64,000 nucleotides of DNA from contig NZ_CP034463.1 in assembly GCF_003955715.1 (NCBI RefSeq), positions 434,001 through 498,000 on the forward strand. The letters run 5' to 3'. Position 1 is the first letter of the stretch. Every line of letters starts with the position of its first letter. The notes beneath the pieces were generated by a model that was not told the DNA's origin, made no database searches, and worked only from the letters and a program-made list of their open reading frames with translations. The DNA comes from Streptomyces aquilus. GTDB taxonomy: Bacteria > Actinomycetota > Actinomycetes > Streptomycetales > Streptomycetaceae. Shown here piece after piece: positions 31,952 through 40,681 of the stretch. The position numbers and the translations under genes are program-made.

Positions 31952-32410
31952 ATGACGAGTGCCGGCGCATCCGCGCACCCCCACAGAGACAGCGGCTTCG
32001 CCAGTGCTCGCCAAGCCTTTCGGACCTGGCGGCGCACCCGCCCCTTCTGGGCGGGTCTGCTGGTGCTCCTCGCCGCCGCACCCATCATTTACTTCCCATA
32101 CTTCAACCTCTCCCTGGGCGCCCTGTCCGTGGCGATGTCCACGACGGCCGGCGCGGGCTCGCTGATCATCGGCCTGACGCTGATCGTCCTCGGCGGACTC
32201 CTCTGGTTCCAGCCGATCATCAGGTTCTTCGCCGGATGCGTCGCGATCTTCCTCGGCGTACTGTCGCTTCCCGTCTCCAACTTCGGCGGCTTCTTCTTCG
32301 GCACCCTGTTCGCGGCCACCGGCGGGCTCCTCGCCCTGGCGTGGGGCCCGGTCGACGCGGACCTGCCCGAGGACATCGCCGCCACGGAGGGAGAGCCGGG
32401 GAATGGCTGA
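31952..32410 (+). CDS. DUF6114 family membrane protein
   Basis: The protein has 152 residues. After a charged cytosolic start (RTWRRTRPFW), four hydrophobic segments follow: AGLLVLLAAAPIIYFPYFNL, LSVAMSTTAGAGSLIIGLTL, GLLWFQPIIRFFAGCVAIFL and FGTLFAATGGLLALAWGP. This is the DUF6114 pattern, regularly found beside DUF6230. It may anchor or organise the secreted DUF6230 protein at the membrane, which is inferred from gene order. Its stop overlaps the next start by eight bases, indicating translational coupling. Confidence 0.82.
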   Translation: MTSAGASAHPHRDSGFASARQAFRTWRRTRPFWAGLLVLLAAAPIIYFPYFNLSLGALSVAMSTTAGAGSLIIGLTLIVLGGLLWFQPIIRFFAGCVAIFLGVLSLPVSNFGGFFFGTLFAATGGLLALAWGPVDADLPEDIAATEGEPGNG

Positions 32411-33620
32411 ACCGTCGTCCCACCTCCACGGCGAGACCGCGGAAACCCACGTCACCCGGTCCCCGCGAGGCCGCCACGCCCTGCCTCGCGCCTCCGCGCT
32501 GACCCGCCTGCGTCTGCCGCTCGGAAAGGCGCTCGCGCTGACCGCGCTGCCGACCGCCCTCGTCCTGGGGAGTCAGCGTCCGCCCACCGTCGACACGAGC
32601 GCCACCACCGCGCAATCCGTGCCCGAAGAGGCGGCCGAGAGCGGGGTCGACTGCGACCGCACCGACGCCCCGTCGAAGCCCACCGTGACGCCGACACCCT
32701 CGGCTGCTCCCGCCACGCCCAGTGCCGCTCCGAGCGAACAGCCCGTCAAGCCGACGGAGCACACGGCTGAAACGCCCCTCACGCCGGATCCGCCCCCATC
32801 ACCGGGCACCCCCTCCGCCACCCCTACCCTCACCGGTCTCGCGGGACTCCTCGACCCCCTCTTCGGCGGCGACACCGAGCAGCAGAGTCCGGCACCCGCC
32901 ACACCTGCGTCGCCGACCTCGGCCGCGCCGACGCCAATACCCAAGGCCACGCAGTCGACCACTCTCCCGGCAGCCCCCTCCCCGAGCCGGCGGACCACCT
33001 CCCCGGCAGCCCCCTCCACGAGCCAGCGGACCACCTCCGCATCACCCCTGCCGCACCCCGCGCAGTCACCCCAAGGGACCGACCGCACCTGCGACATCAG
33101 CGATCTCGCGGCACCCAGGGACAAGAGCGCCGGTCGCTTTGCCGCCGAGTCCTGGAACATGAAGGGGAGCCATCTCGAACTGCGCGACGTCGTCTTCGGC
33201 GGTGTGGTGACCGTGGACACGGCCGCCGGCCCCAAGCGGGTGCTCAAGTTCTCCGCGGCGGGCGTCACGATCCGCGACCTGAAGATGGCCGTACCCGTCA
33301 GCCCGCAGATCCAGCACATCGACGGAGCCCCCGGCTCGACGTCCACGCTGCAGGGCGACCGCATCACCATGTACGTCGAGAGCCTGACGGGCACGCTCTC
33401 CGGCGCCGAAGGGATTCCCCTTCCCCCCGTCCTCCGCCTCCACCTCACCCCCGACACCGTTCCGGAGTGGCTCTACGACACCGTCGGGAAGCTCGACCTC
33501 AAACTCCAGCTCGCCCTGGACGACGCCGACATCGACCAGGCCGGACAGACAGGCGGAAAGCTCATCATCCCGGGGATCCACGGATACGGAACCATCGAAA
33601 CCAGCGGAACCACCCCCTGA
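32403..33620 (+). CDS. Pro/Thr-rich surface protein of the DUF6230 operon
   Basis: The protein has 405 residues. An N-terminal hydrophobic stretch (LGKALALTALPTALVLGS) behaves as a signal or anchor. Residues 65-225 are low-complexity Pro/Thr/Ser/Ala, resembling a wall-spanning linker, and include a 12-residue tandem repeat. The C-terminal 170 residues (WNMKGSHLELRDVVFGGVVT, LKFSAAGVTIRDLKMAVPV, LHLTPDTVPEWLYDTVGKLD) form a beta-rich domain resembling the layered strands of DUF6230. I know no named family. Together the operon looks like an envelope system of unknown role. Confidence 0.75.
   Translation: MAEPSSHLHGETAETHVTRSPRGRHALPRASALTRLRLPLGKALALTALPTALVLGSQRPPTVDTSATTAQSVPEEAAESGVDCDRTDAPSKPTVTPTPSAAPATPSAAPSEQPVKPTEHTAETPLTPDPPPSPGTPSATPTLTGLAGLLDPLFGGDTEQQSPAPATPASPTSAAPTPIPKATQSTTLPAAPSPSRRTTSPAAPSTSQRTTSASPLPHPAQSPQGTDRTCDISDLAAPRDKSAGRFAAESWNMKGSHLELRDVVFGGVVTVDTAAGPKRVLKFSAAGVTIRDLKMAVPVSPQIQHIDGAPGSTSTLQGDRITMYVESLTGTLSGAEGIPLPPVLRLHLTPDTVPEWLYDTVGKLDLKLQLALDDADIDQAGQTGGKLIIPGIHGYGTIETSGTTP
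32966..33037 (+). repeat. 36-bp tandem duplication in Pro-rich linker
   Basis: Two adjacent 36-bp copies (32966-33001 and 33002-33037) differ at two positions and encode AAPSPSRRTTSP and AAPSTSQRTTSA. This is an in-frame length variation in a low-complexity linker. Confidence 0.75.
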
Positions 33621-33664
33621 ACCCAGCCCCACGCGACCATCTCCCTCGACGAGCTTGCGCTTGG

Positions 33665-33702
33665 AAACCGATCGGTTTACCGTGATGTAAACCAATCGGT
33701 TT
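33665..33702. promoter_or_regulatory. Paired AAACCGATCGGTTT operators before second SDR
   Basis: AAACCGATCGGTTT (33665-33678) and AAACCAATCGGTTT (33689-33702) have starts 24 bp apart, the same spacing as at 26280-26317. They end 20 bp before the SDR ATG. This places the SDR in the regulon of the TetR protein encoded 6.6 kb away. Confidence 0.85.
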
Positions 33703-33722
33703 CAATTCCTGTGGAGACAGTC

Positions 33723-34424
33723 ATGACCGCTTTGAAGGACGCAAACGTCTTCGTCACCGGTGGCAGCCGGGGCATCGGCAAGGCGCTGGTGGAGGAGCTG
33801 TACGCACGCGGTGCCGCCAAGGTCTACGCCACGGCCCGCGACCCGCGCGCCGTGACGCACCCCGACGCCATCCCGGTGGCGCTGGAGGTCACCGACCCGG
33901 CCGCCGTCGCAGCCGCCGCCGCGCAGGCGCAGGATGTCACCGTGCTGATCAACAACGCGGGTGCCGCGGTCGGCGCCTCCTACCTCGACTCCCCCGTCGA
34001 CGACGTACGCAGGGAATTCGAGACCAACTTCTACGGTCCGCTGCTGCTCACCCGCGCCTTCGTGCCGATCATCGAACGCAACGGCGGCGGCCACATCCTC
34101 AATGTGCACTCCGTCCTCTCCTGGCTGGCCCTCGGCGGCTCCTACAGCGCCTCCAAGGCCGCTCTGTGGTCGCAGTCCAACTCCCTGCGCCTGGAGCTTC
34201 AGCCGCGCGGCATCTCCGTCACCGGACTGCACGTCGGTTACGTCGACACCGACCTGGCGGCCGGCGTCGACGGCCCCAAGTCCAGCCCTCGCGACGTGGC
34301 CGCCCTCGCCCTCGACGGGATCGAGACGGGCGCCTACGAGGTGCTCGCCGACGACATCTCCCGACAGGTCAAGGCGGGCCTGGCCGGCGACCTGGCCGGG
34401 CTGTACGAACAGCTGGCCAAGTAG
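33723..34424 (+). CDS. Short-chain dehydrogenase/reductase of the AAACCGATCGGTTT regulon
   Basis: The 233-residue SDR has NVFVTGGSRGIGKALVEELY, DVTVLINNAGAAVGASYL, VHSVLSWLALGGSYSASKAA (Ser, Tyr, Lys) and GLHVGYVDTDLAAGVDGPKS. It is paralogous to the SDR at 45168-45866, sharing the GLHVGYxDTD stretch and the GAYE(V/I)LAD tail. The subfamily is atypical in having a short linker after strand 2 (ATARDPRAVTHPDAIPVALE). The ATG at 33723 has GGAGA upstream. A terminator follows the stop. The regulator is probably the TetR protein at 26453-27022. Confidence 0.9.
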   Translation: MTALKDANVFVTGGSRGIGKALVEELYARGAAKVYATARDPRAVTHPDAIPVALEVTDPAAVAAAAAQAQDVTVLINNAGAAVGASYLDSPVDDVRREFETNFYGPLLLTRAFVPIIERNGGGHILNVHSVLSWLALGGSYSASKAALWSQSNSLRLELQPRGISVTGLHVGYVDTDLAAGVDGPKSSPRDVAALALDGIETGAYEVLADDISRQVKAGLAGDLAGLYEQLAK

Positions 34425-34432
34425 CGGGACGG

Positions 34433-34471
34433 GGAGACGGCAGGATGCCCAGGCCGGGCACTTCCGTCTCC
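34433..34471 (+). terminator. Terminator hairpin after SDR
   Basis: GGAGACGG (34433-34440) pairs with CCGTCTCC (34464-34471), and TGCCC/GGGCA form an inner stem. It begins eight bases after the SDR stop. Confidence 0.55.
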
Positions 34472-34947
34472 TCCTCCCGCCGGGGCCCCACCCGGCGAGG
34501 AAGAGCCACATGAGCGGGCCGTGGCCCAGATACTGGCCCGGCCCGCCCGCGGCGGACCGCTCGACCTCGTCGTACACCCGCGCCTGCGGCACTCGGATGC
34601 GCTGCGGATCTCGCCATGCCGACCCCCTCTGAAGCCCTCCGTGCTCTGGCATGAGCCGACCCCGCCTTCGCCCCTCTGGACAGAATTCCGGTCACCGGCC
34701 TTCTCGTGATGGCTGGACGCGACGACACGGCCCTGCCCGACGCCTCCGCTGCCGAAGCGCACCGCGGCACCCTCACCCGCCCGGGGACTTCCACCCGATC
34801 ACCGAAGCCGCAGCCGTCGCCGCCAGGCCCAGTGACACAGAAACCCCCTCGATCTCGATCCCGACTTCAGCCACGCCCCGCTCCACCTGACGAAGCGAGT
34901 GCACCAAGGGAGCTTCATTCCGCGCACCGACAGAGCTGACACCGCAG
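34472..34947. other. Intergenic, no gene recognised
   Basis: This stretch of about 480 bases before the HxlR-type operator contains no frame with a start, ribosome site and recognisable motif. Some minus-strand translations are long but Arg/Pro-rich, as expected for non-coding GC-rich DNA. Confidence 0.5.
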
Positions 34948-34971
34948 CTGAGTTTACTTTCCTATACTCAG
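34948..34971. promoter_or_regulatory. HxlR-type operator before esterase, shared with 48219-48242
   Basis: The 24 bases begin CTGAGTTTACTTTCC and end ACTCAG. Read on the other strand they match the element at 48219-48242 at 22 of 24 positions. The latter lies before an hxlR gene, so the same regulator probably controls the esterase, whose ATG is 78 bp downstream. Confidence 0.75.
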
Positions 34972-35049
34972 AGGGTAGCGTCACCGGTACATCGATCCGG
35001 CTGCCGCACGGACACCTGTCACGGCACCCATCTGAGAAGGAGCGCCATC

Positions 35050-35961
35050 ATGGGCGTCAGCCAAGAAGCACACGAGTTCGCGGAGTTCCTCGCCGGCGTG
35101 AGCGCGAAGTCCGCGACACCGGGTCTCGACCTGAGCGTCATCCGCGACATCGTCGACTCGAACCACAAGGCGTCGACCGAACCGGAAGGCGTCACCTACG
35201 CCGAGGTCAACGCGGACGGAGTACCCGCTCTCTGGGCCATCCCCGAGGGCGCCGACCCCGACAAGGCGCTGCTCCACCTCCACTTCGGCGGATCCGTCAC
35301 AGCCTCCATGCACTCCGACCGCAAGGCCGCCGGCCACATCGCGAAGGCCGCCGGAGTGCGCTCCCTGGTCGTGGACTTCCGCCTCGCGCCGGAGCACCCC
35401 TACCCGGCGCAGCTCGACGACGTCGAGACGGCTTACCGGTGGCTGCTCTCCCAGGGCTACGAGCCCCGGAACATCGGCAGCACCGGCCACTCCATCGGCG
35501 GCACGCTCGCGATCATGCTGGCGCTGCGTCTGCTGGCCAAGGGCGAGCCCACCCCCGGTGCGATCGTCAGCGTCTCGCCCTGGACCGACCTCACCCTCCA
35601 GAACCCGTCGGTGGACGCCAACGAGGCGAACGACAAGATGCTCAGCCGCGCCACCCTCGAGCTCTTCCGCGGAGCCTGGGTGCAGGACCCCGCCATCGAG
35701 CCCGCCGACCCCCGGGTCAGCATCGCCAACGCCGACCTGACCGGCCTGCCGCCCACCCTCGTCTATTACGGCGAGTACGAGACCCTTGCCGACGACGGTG
35801 CCGAACTCGGGTGCCGGCTCGCCGACTTCAAGGTCACTTCCGAGACCCACGGGCTCCCCGAGGGTCAGCACTCGTTCGTCCTGGGCGCGGGCCGCGTGCC
35901 CGAGGTGAACGCGGCGATCGACCGGATGGGGCAGTGGCTCCGCACGTACCTCGGCGCCTGA
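35050..35961 (+). CDS. Alpha/beta hydrolase (HSL-family esterase/lipase)
   Basis: The protein has 303 residues. It has the hormone-sensitive-lipase layout: oxyanion motif HFGG at 78-81 (usually HGGG), VVDFRLAPEHPYPAQLDD, nucleophile Ser148 in GHSIGG, an acidic residue in YYGEYETLADD, and His in GQHSF near 276. The Phe in the oxyanion motif is uncommon but known. It should hydrolyse short acyl esters or lactones in the cytosol. The promoter carries an HxlR-type operator shared with the MDR/HxlR locus at 48.2 kb. A terminator follows, so it is monocistronic. Confidence 0.88.
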   Translation: MGVSQEAHEFAEFLAGVSAKSATPGLDLSVIRDIVDSNHKASTEPEGVTYAEVNADGVPALWAIPEGADPDKALLHLHFGGSVTASMHSDRKAAGHIAKAAGVRSLVVDFRLAPEHPYPAQLDDVETAYRWLLSQGYEPRNIGSTGHSIGGTLAIMLALRLLAKGEPTPGAIVSVSPWTDLTLQNPSVDANEANDKMLSRATLELFRGAWVQDPAIEPADPRVSIANADLTGLPPTLVYYGEYETLADDGAELGCRLADFKVTSETHGLPEGQHSFVLGAGRVPEVNAAIDRMGQWLRTYLGA

Positions 35962-36016
35962 CCAGAGCCTGAGGCCGGGGCCCGCCGATAAGGGCTCGCC
36001 CACCATGACGTGACGC

Positions 36017-36051
36017 GATGCCGGTGACCGGGAATCCTGGTCATCGGCATC
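36017..36051 (+). terminator. Terminator hairpin after esterase
   Basis: GATGCCGGTGACC (36017-36029) pairs with GGTCATCGGCATC (36039-36051) with one G-U pair and a nine-base loop. It separates the esterase from the acyl-CoA synthetase. Confidence 0.65.
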
Positions 36052-36147
36052 CTGCTCGGCCATTGCGGCCAACCTGAGGTATGCGTGGAGGCAGCGTTCT
36101 GCACGCCGCCCCTCCCCCGGTCCCTGGACGCCACAAAGGAGTGCGCA

Positions 36148-38037
36148 ATGGGAAAGTACGAGGACGTCTTCCGCACCAGCACCGAAGCCCCGGAGAACTT
36201 CTGGCTGACGGCGGCGGAAGGCATCGACTGGGATGTCGCTCCGCAACGCGCCCTGGACGCCTCCGGCGCACCCTTCTACCGCTGGTTTCCCGACGGCCGG
36301 CTGAACGTCTGCTTCAACGCGCTCGACCGGCACGTCGACGCGGGCCGCGGCGAACAACCCGCACTCGTCCACGACTCACCCGTGACCGGCACGCGGCGCA
36401 CCTACACCTACACCCAACTCAGGGACGAGGTGGCGGCCTTCGCCGGAGGCCTCGCGCGACTCGGGGTGGAACAGGGCGACCGAGTGGTGATCTACATGCC
36501 GATGGTTCCCGAGGCCGCCATCGCGATGCTGGCCTGTGCGCGCATCGGCGCCGTGCACTCGGTGGTGTTCGGCGGGTTCGCCCCGCACGAACTCGCCCTC
36601 CGCATCGACGACGCCGCCCCCAAGGTGGTCGTCTCCGCCTCCTGCGGCATCGAGGGCAAGCGGGTCATCGCGTACAAGCCGCTGCTCGACCGGGCCATCG
36701 AACTCGCGGTCCACAAGCCGGAGAAGAGCGTGATCCTGCAACGTCCGCAGGAACGCGCCGAGTTGGGGGCCGACGATGTCGACTGGGCCGACCTGGTCAC
36801 CGCGGCACCACCGGCCGACTGCGTTCCCGTCCCGGCGAACGCCCCCCTGTACATCCTCTACACGTCCGGAACGACCGGGAAACCGAAGGGAGTTGTCCGT
36901 GACAGCGGCGGCTACGCGGTCGCCCTGCACTGGTCGATGGGCGCCGTGTACGACGTGGGCCCGGGCGAGACGATGTTCACCGGCTCGGACGTCGGCTGGG
37001 TCGTCGGGCATTCGTACATCGTCTATGCCCCGCTGCTGGTCGGCGCGACCACGATCCTGTACGAGGGCAAGCCGGTCGGCACCCCGGACGCGGGGCAGTT
37101 CTGGCGCGTCGCCGCCGAGTACCGCGTCAAGACGATGTTCACCGCGCCCACCGCTTTCCGGGCCATCCGCAAGGAGGACCCCAAGGGCCTGCTCGCCGCG
37201 GACCACGACCTGTCCGGCCTGCGCCACCTCTTCCTCGCGGGCGAGCGCCTCGACCCCGAGACGTACCACTGGGCGAGCGCCCTTCTGGACATCCCGGTGA
37301 TCGACCACTGGTGGCAGACGGAGACCGGCTGGCCCATCGTCGCCAACCCGGTCGGCATCGAGGCCGCGCCCGTCAAGCCCGGTTCCCCCACCCGCCCGCT
37401 GCCCGGTTGGGACGTCCGCGTCCTCGACCCCTCGGGCGATCCGGTGCCCCCGGGCGTCGACGGCGCCATCGTCGTGAAGCTCCCCCTGCCGCCGGGCGCG
37501 CTTCCCACCCTGTGGAACGACGACGAACGCTACGTCGCCTCCTACCTCTCCGCCTTCGACGGCTACTACCTCACCGGCGACAGCGGGCACATCGACGACG
37601 ACGGCTACGTCTTCGTCATGGGCCGTACCGACGACGTCATCAACGTCGCCGGACACCGGCTGTCCACCGGCAGCATGGAGGAAGCCCTGGCGTCTCATCC
37701 CGATGTCGCGGAATGCGCCGTCATCGGGGTCGCCGACGCACTGAAAGGGCAAGTGCCGCGCGGTTTCGTCGTCCTCAAAGCCGGCATCAGCCGCGAGGCG
37801 ACCGAGGTCGAGGCCGAACTCGTCCAGCTCGTACGCGACCGCATCGGTGCCGTCGCCTCGCTCAAGAGCGTGGCGGTCGTGGCCGCCCTGCCCAAGACCC
37901 GATCGGGAAAGATCCTTCGCAAGACGATGCGCGGCATCGCCGACGGCCTCGACGAACCCATCCCCTCCACCGTCGACGACGCGAGCGTCATCGAGGCGCT
38001 CCGCCCTGTCCTTCGACGCACAGGCCGCACCGTATGA
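36148..38037 (+). CDS. prpE: Propionyl-CoA synthetase-like AMP-forming ligase
   Basis: The protein has 629 residues, normal for PrpE/AcsA. It begins with the ACAS N-terminal extension (YEDVFRTSTEAPENFWLTAA) and has VVIYMPMVPEAAIAMLACAR, the phosphate loop LYILYTSGTTGKPKG, HWWQTETGWPI, YYLTGDSGHIDDDGYVFVMG and, near the end, SGKILRKTMR, whose Lys performs adenylation. GHRLSTGSMEEALASHPDVA is typical of PrpE rather than acetyl-CoA synthetase. It should activate propionate or another short acid with ATP and CoA. The ATG at 36148 has AAGGAG seven bases upstream. Confidence 0.85.
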   Translation: MGKYEDVFRTSTEAPENFWLTAAEGIDWDVAPQRALDASGAPFYRWFPDGRLNVCFNALDRHVDAGRGEQPALVHDSPVTGTRRTYTYTQLRDEVAAFAGGLARLGVEQGDRVVIYMPMVPEAAIAMLACARIGAVHSVVFGGFAPHELALRIDDAAPKVVVSASCGIEGKRVIAYKPLLDRAIELAVHKPEKSVILQRPQERAELGADDVDWADLVTAAPPADCVPVPANAPLYILYTSGTTGKPKGVVRDSGGYAVALHWSMGAVYDVGPGETMFTGSDVGWVVGHSYIVYAPLLVGATTILYEGKPVGTPDAGQFWRVAAEYRVKTMFTAPTAFRAIRKEDPKGLLAADHDLSGLRHLFLAGERLDPETYHWASALLDIPVIDHWWQTETGWPIVANPVGIEAAPVKPGSPTRPLPGWDVRVLDPSGDPVPPGVDGAIVVKLPLPPGALPTLWNDDERYVASYLSAFDGYYLTGDSGHIDDDGYVFVMGRTDDVINVAGHRLSTGSMEEALASHPDVAECAVIGVADALKGQVPRGFVVLKAGISREATEVEAELVQLVRDRIGAVASLKSVAVVAALPKTRSGKILRKTMRGIADGLDEPIPSTVDDASVIEALRPVLRRTGRTV

Positions 38038-38105
38038 CCGTCCATCTTCTGTGATGCGCTGTGGAGCCGTCCGCGGCTGTCGTGCAGCGTCATGTCGAGC
38101 GCAGG

Positions 38106-38747
38106 TCAGGTGCTGTCCGGTGCTGCGGATGCCAGCCGTGGCGCTGGTGGTAGTGGTGCGTGCTGAGGACAGGCTTCCAACGCCTGGATCGCCAACCCTG
38201 CGAAGCGTCGGGATGCCTTGACCTGGCCGGCCGTCGATGTGGCGTGGATCCCCTTGTTGGCCATGAGGATGAGAATCAGGTCGTCCAGGACGAAGTCGGA
38301 CCGCAGGCGCCCCGCCTCCTTGGCTCGCTGAGCCAGTTCGGCGACTGCTTTCACCGTGTACTCACGGCCCGCGGCGGCATCCTTCATCTCCGGGTAGGTC
38401 GACAGGAAGGCTTCGGTGAAGCCCCGATCGCGTGCGTGCAGCTCACAGATCCTCTCGATCACCAGGCACAGTCCACGCCACGGATCAGGATCGGCGCACC
38501 CCTCGTCGACAATGGCGCGACATGCATTCAGCTGGTCCGCGAAGGCCTCGGCGACCAGCGCCTGCTTGGTCGGGAAGCGACGGTACAAGGTGGCAGGTCC
38601 CACCCCGGCACGCCGCGCGACCTCCCGCATCGGCACGTCCAGGCCATCGGTGGAGAACAGCGCTCGGGCCGCGTCGAGGATGCGTTCGCGGTTGTCCAGC
38701 GCGTCGGAACGCAACGTGTGAGGCAAACGGTCGGTCACCACTCTCAC
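38106..38747 (-). CDS. TetR family transcriptional regulator
   Basis: The protein has about 213 residues. The HTH is at about 15-65: NRERILDAARALFSTDGLDV, VARRAGVGPATLYRRFPTKQ. The C-terminal half has DPDPWRGLCLVIERICELHA, shared in pattern with the TetR at 386-1099, so the two are of one subfamily. The start is one of three clustered GTG codons (38747, 38741, 38738). It is divergent from an MDR gene, and TTAGCTAA (38749-38756) lies immediately before it as a possible operator core. The MDR is the likely target. Confidence 0.85.
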   Translation of the reverse strand: MRVVTDRLPHTLRSDALDNRERILDAARALFSTDGLDVPMREVARRAGVGPATLYRRFPTKQALVAEAFADQLNACRAIVDEGCADPDPWRGLCLVIERICELHARDRGFTEAFLSTYPEMKDAAAGREYTVKAVAELAQRAKEAGRLRSDFVLDDLILILMANKGIHATSTAGQVKASRRFAGLAIQALEACPQHAPLPPAPRLASAAPDST

Positions 38748-38748
38748 T

Positions 38749-38756
38749 TTAGCTAA
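38749..38756. promoter_or_regulatory. Possible operator core TTAGCTAA
   Basis: An 8-bp palindrome, unusual in this GC-rich DNA, adjoins the tetR start and precedes the MDR gene by 77 bp. Flanking CGCTT/AAAGTG give weak extra symmetry. Confidence 0.35.
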
Positions 38757-38832
38757 GCGGACGGGGGCGTCCGTTACCGTCCGAGACGCAGAAGCCCTCG
38801 TGCTTGAGCTGTCCGAGAACCTGGAGACCACG

Positions 38833-39795
38833 TTGAAGGCGATCTCGATCCAGACGTTCGGAAGTCCTGACGGTCTGGCTGTTGTCGGCCTGCCGGTACC
38901 CGCACCAGCTGCGGGGCAGGTACTGATAGCCACCGAGGCGGTGGGCGTCGGTGGTGTAGACACCCTGATCAGAAGCGGGGCTCTGGCCGCCTACGGCTTC
39001 GAGGAGGGCCACATCCCGGGCAGCGAGGTGGCGGGCACCGTGACCGCGGTCGGCGACGGCGTCGACGGGTCATGGATCGGCGAGCGGGTGTGGGCCTTCA
39101 CCGGCACCGGCGGAGGCTACGTCGAACACGCCCTCGCGCCGGTCGAGGAGGTCGTTCCCCTGCCCGCGAACCTGTCCGCGGTCGATGCGGTGACACTCGG
39201 CAGCTCCGGCGTGGTGGCCCACTTCGGGCTCCGCCACGCCCACTTCGCTCCCGGGGAGACGGTCCTGGTGCGTGGTGCAGCCGGCAGCATCGGGATCATG
39301 ACAGTGCAACTCGCCGCTCGTGGCGCCGCCGCCGCAGTGGCGGTCACCACCTCCTCGGCCGAGCGCGGCGAGCGGCTACGACGCCTCGGCGCGACCCACG
39401 TGCTGGACCGCTCCGGTGACGGAGGGGAACCATCGCCCGCGGGCTATGACGTCATCATCGACGTGGTGGCCGGCAAGGACATGCCGTCGTTCTTCGACCG
39501 GCTCAACCCGAACGGCCGCATGGTGGCCGTGGGCGCTGTCGCAGGCCAGCCACCGGCGGACTTCGGCACGAAGATCATGGCGGCGTTCCAGAAGTCGATG
39601 TCCTTCGCCGCTTTCAGCGCAGCCACCGTCACCGCCGGCGAACGGCGTGCCGTGCGGAGCGAGCAGTTCGCCGCAGCGAGCCGGGGCGAGATCGAAACGG
39701 TGGTGCACGAGGTGCTGCCGCTGGACGCAGCCGTGCTGGCGCACCGGAAAATGGACGCGGGCGAAGTCTTCGGCAGGATCGTGCTGACACCGTAG
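38833..39795 (+). CDS. Zinc-independent MDR oxidoreductase (quinone reductase-like)
   Basis: The protein has 320 residues. The GroES-like half begins LKAISIQTFGSPDGLAVVGL and contains EAVGVGGVDTLIRSG and IPGSEVAGTVTAVGDGV; the Rossmann half has VLVRGAAGSIGIMTVQLAAR and ends AHRKMDAGEVFGRIVLTP. No zinc ligands are present. It should catalyse NADPH-dependent reduction of quinones or enones. The TTG at 38833 is preferred because KAISI is the usual family start and GGAG lies nine bases upstream; a GTG at 38800 would add 11 residues. It is divergent from its probable TetR regulator. Confidence 0.83.
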   Translation: MKAISIQTFGSPDGLAVVGLPVPAPAAGQVLIATEAVGVGGVDTLIRSGALAAYGFEEGHIPGSEVAGTVTAVGDGVDGSWIGERVWAFTGTGGGYVEHALAPVEEVVPLPANLSAVDAVTLGSSGVVAHFGLRHAHFAPGETVLVRGAAGSIGIMTVQLAARGAAAAVAVTTSSAERGERLRRLGATHVLDRSGDGGEPSPAGYDVIIDVVAGKDMPSFFDRLNPNGRMVAVGAVAGQPPADFGTKIMAAFQKSMSFAAFSAATVTAGERRAVRSEQFAAASRGEIETVVHEVLPLDAAVLAHRKMDAGEVFGRIVLTP

Positions 39796-40014
39796 TCGAG
39801 GTCTGCTGAAGGGTTCGCCGCAGTTCGGGCCATGATGGCCGGCCGTGGGCATGCGCCGCAGCTCAGCGACGCCGAACCGGTGCCCCTGGCGATGATGCAG
39901 GCCATGCTCGACTTCACCTCCACGGCCAGGTGGCGGCCAACTCCATCTCGAACCACCGAGGGCGCACACCCGGCGGTGTCATCACCCGCTCCCCGGTGTC
40001 CGCTCGCACGCCGG

Positions 40015-40620
40015 TCAGTGCGCCGTCCTGGTGCCCCCCTCGTGCTCGATGCCCAGGAGGGCGAGGGCGTTGTGGATGCCCTGTTCGAGGACTTGATCAG
40101 CGAGCTGCGGGTCGGCGAGGGCCCGTGAGAGCTGGAGCGTGCCCGCCATCATGGCGTACGAGCTCAGTGCCATGGGGCGGACCGAGAGCGGGTCGTCCGG
40201 CGCCAGGCGGGAGGCGATGCCGTCGGCGACCGCCAGGACGCCGTCGGTGTACGCCTGCTTGGTCGGGTGTGTGCAGCGCCCTATCTCGTCGAGCAGGGCG
40301 GCGGAGGGGCAGCCGACGTCGCGGCTGTCACGGTGCCAGGGGGACAGGTACCAGCGCACGATCTGTTCGAGGCCGGCGCGGCCCGGTTCCGCGTGCGCGA
40401 CGATAGTCGCGTTCTGGGCCTGCAACTGGTCGGCGATCGTGGCGGCCACCAGGTCGTCCTTGGACGTGAAGTGGGTGTAGAAGGCGCCGTTGGTCAGCCC
40501 GGCGTCCCTCATGAGCGCCGCGATGCCCGAGCCGTCGATGCCGTCCTCCTTGAAGCGACGGCCCGCCGTCTCGATGATCCTCTGCCGGGTGGCCTGCTTG
40601 TGCTCTCTCCCGTATCGCAC
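40015..40620 (-). CDS. TetR family regulator (paralogue of 42758-43351)
   Basis: The protein has 201 residues. The HTH region reads EHKQATRQRIIETAGRRFKE, DGIDGSGIAALMRDAGLTNG, AFYTHFTSKDDLVAATIADQ; the paralogue at 42758 has nearly the same sequence. The C-terminal domain contains GCPSAALLDEIGRCTHPTKQ. LTNGAFYxHFxSKxDL is typical of regulators controlling nearby reductases. The GTG at 40620 has AGGAG six bases upstream. No oxidoreductase adjoins it; its nearest plus-strand neighbour is the hydrolase at 41506, 885 bp away. Confidence 0.87.
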   Translation of the reverse strand: MRYGREHKQATRQRIIETAGRRFKEDGIDGSGIAALMRDAGLTNGAFYTHFTSKDDLVAATIADQLQAQNATIVAHAEPGRAGLEQIVRWYLSPWHRDSRDVGCPSAALLDEIGRCTHPTKQAYTDGVLAVADGIASRLAPDDPLSVRPMALSSYAMMAGTLQLSRALADPQLADQVLEQGIHNALALLGIEHEGGTRTAH

Positions 40621-40681
40621 CACACACTCCTCTACGTACCGGGCGGGCAACGCGCCCTCCATCGGCCCCTCCAACGTATTG

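Noticed and set aside
25444..34424. Secondary-metabolite biosynthetic cluster
   Set aside because: No PKS, NRPS, terpene synthase or RiPP core gene is present in this stretch or elsewhere in the window.
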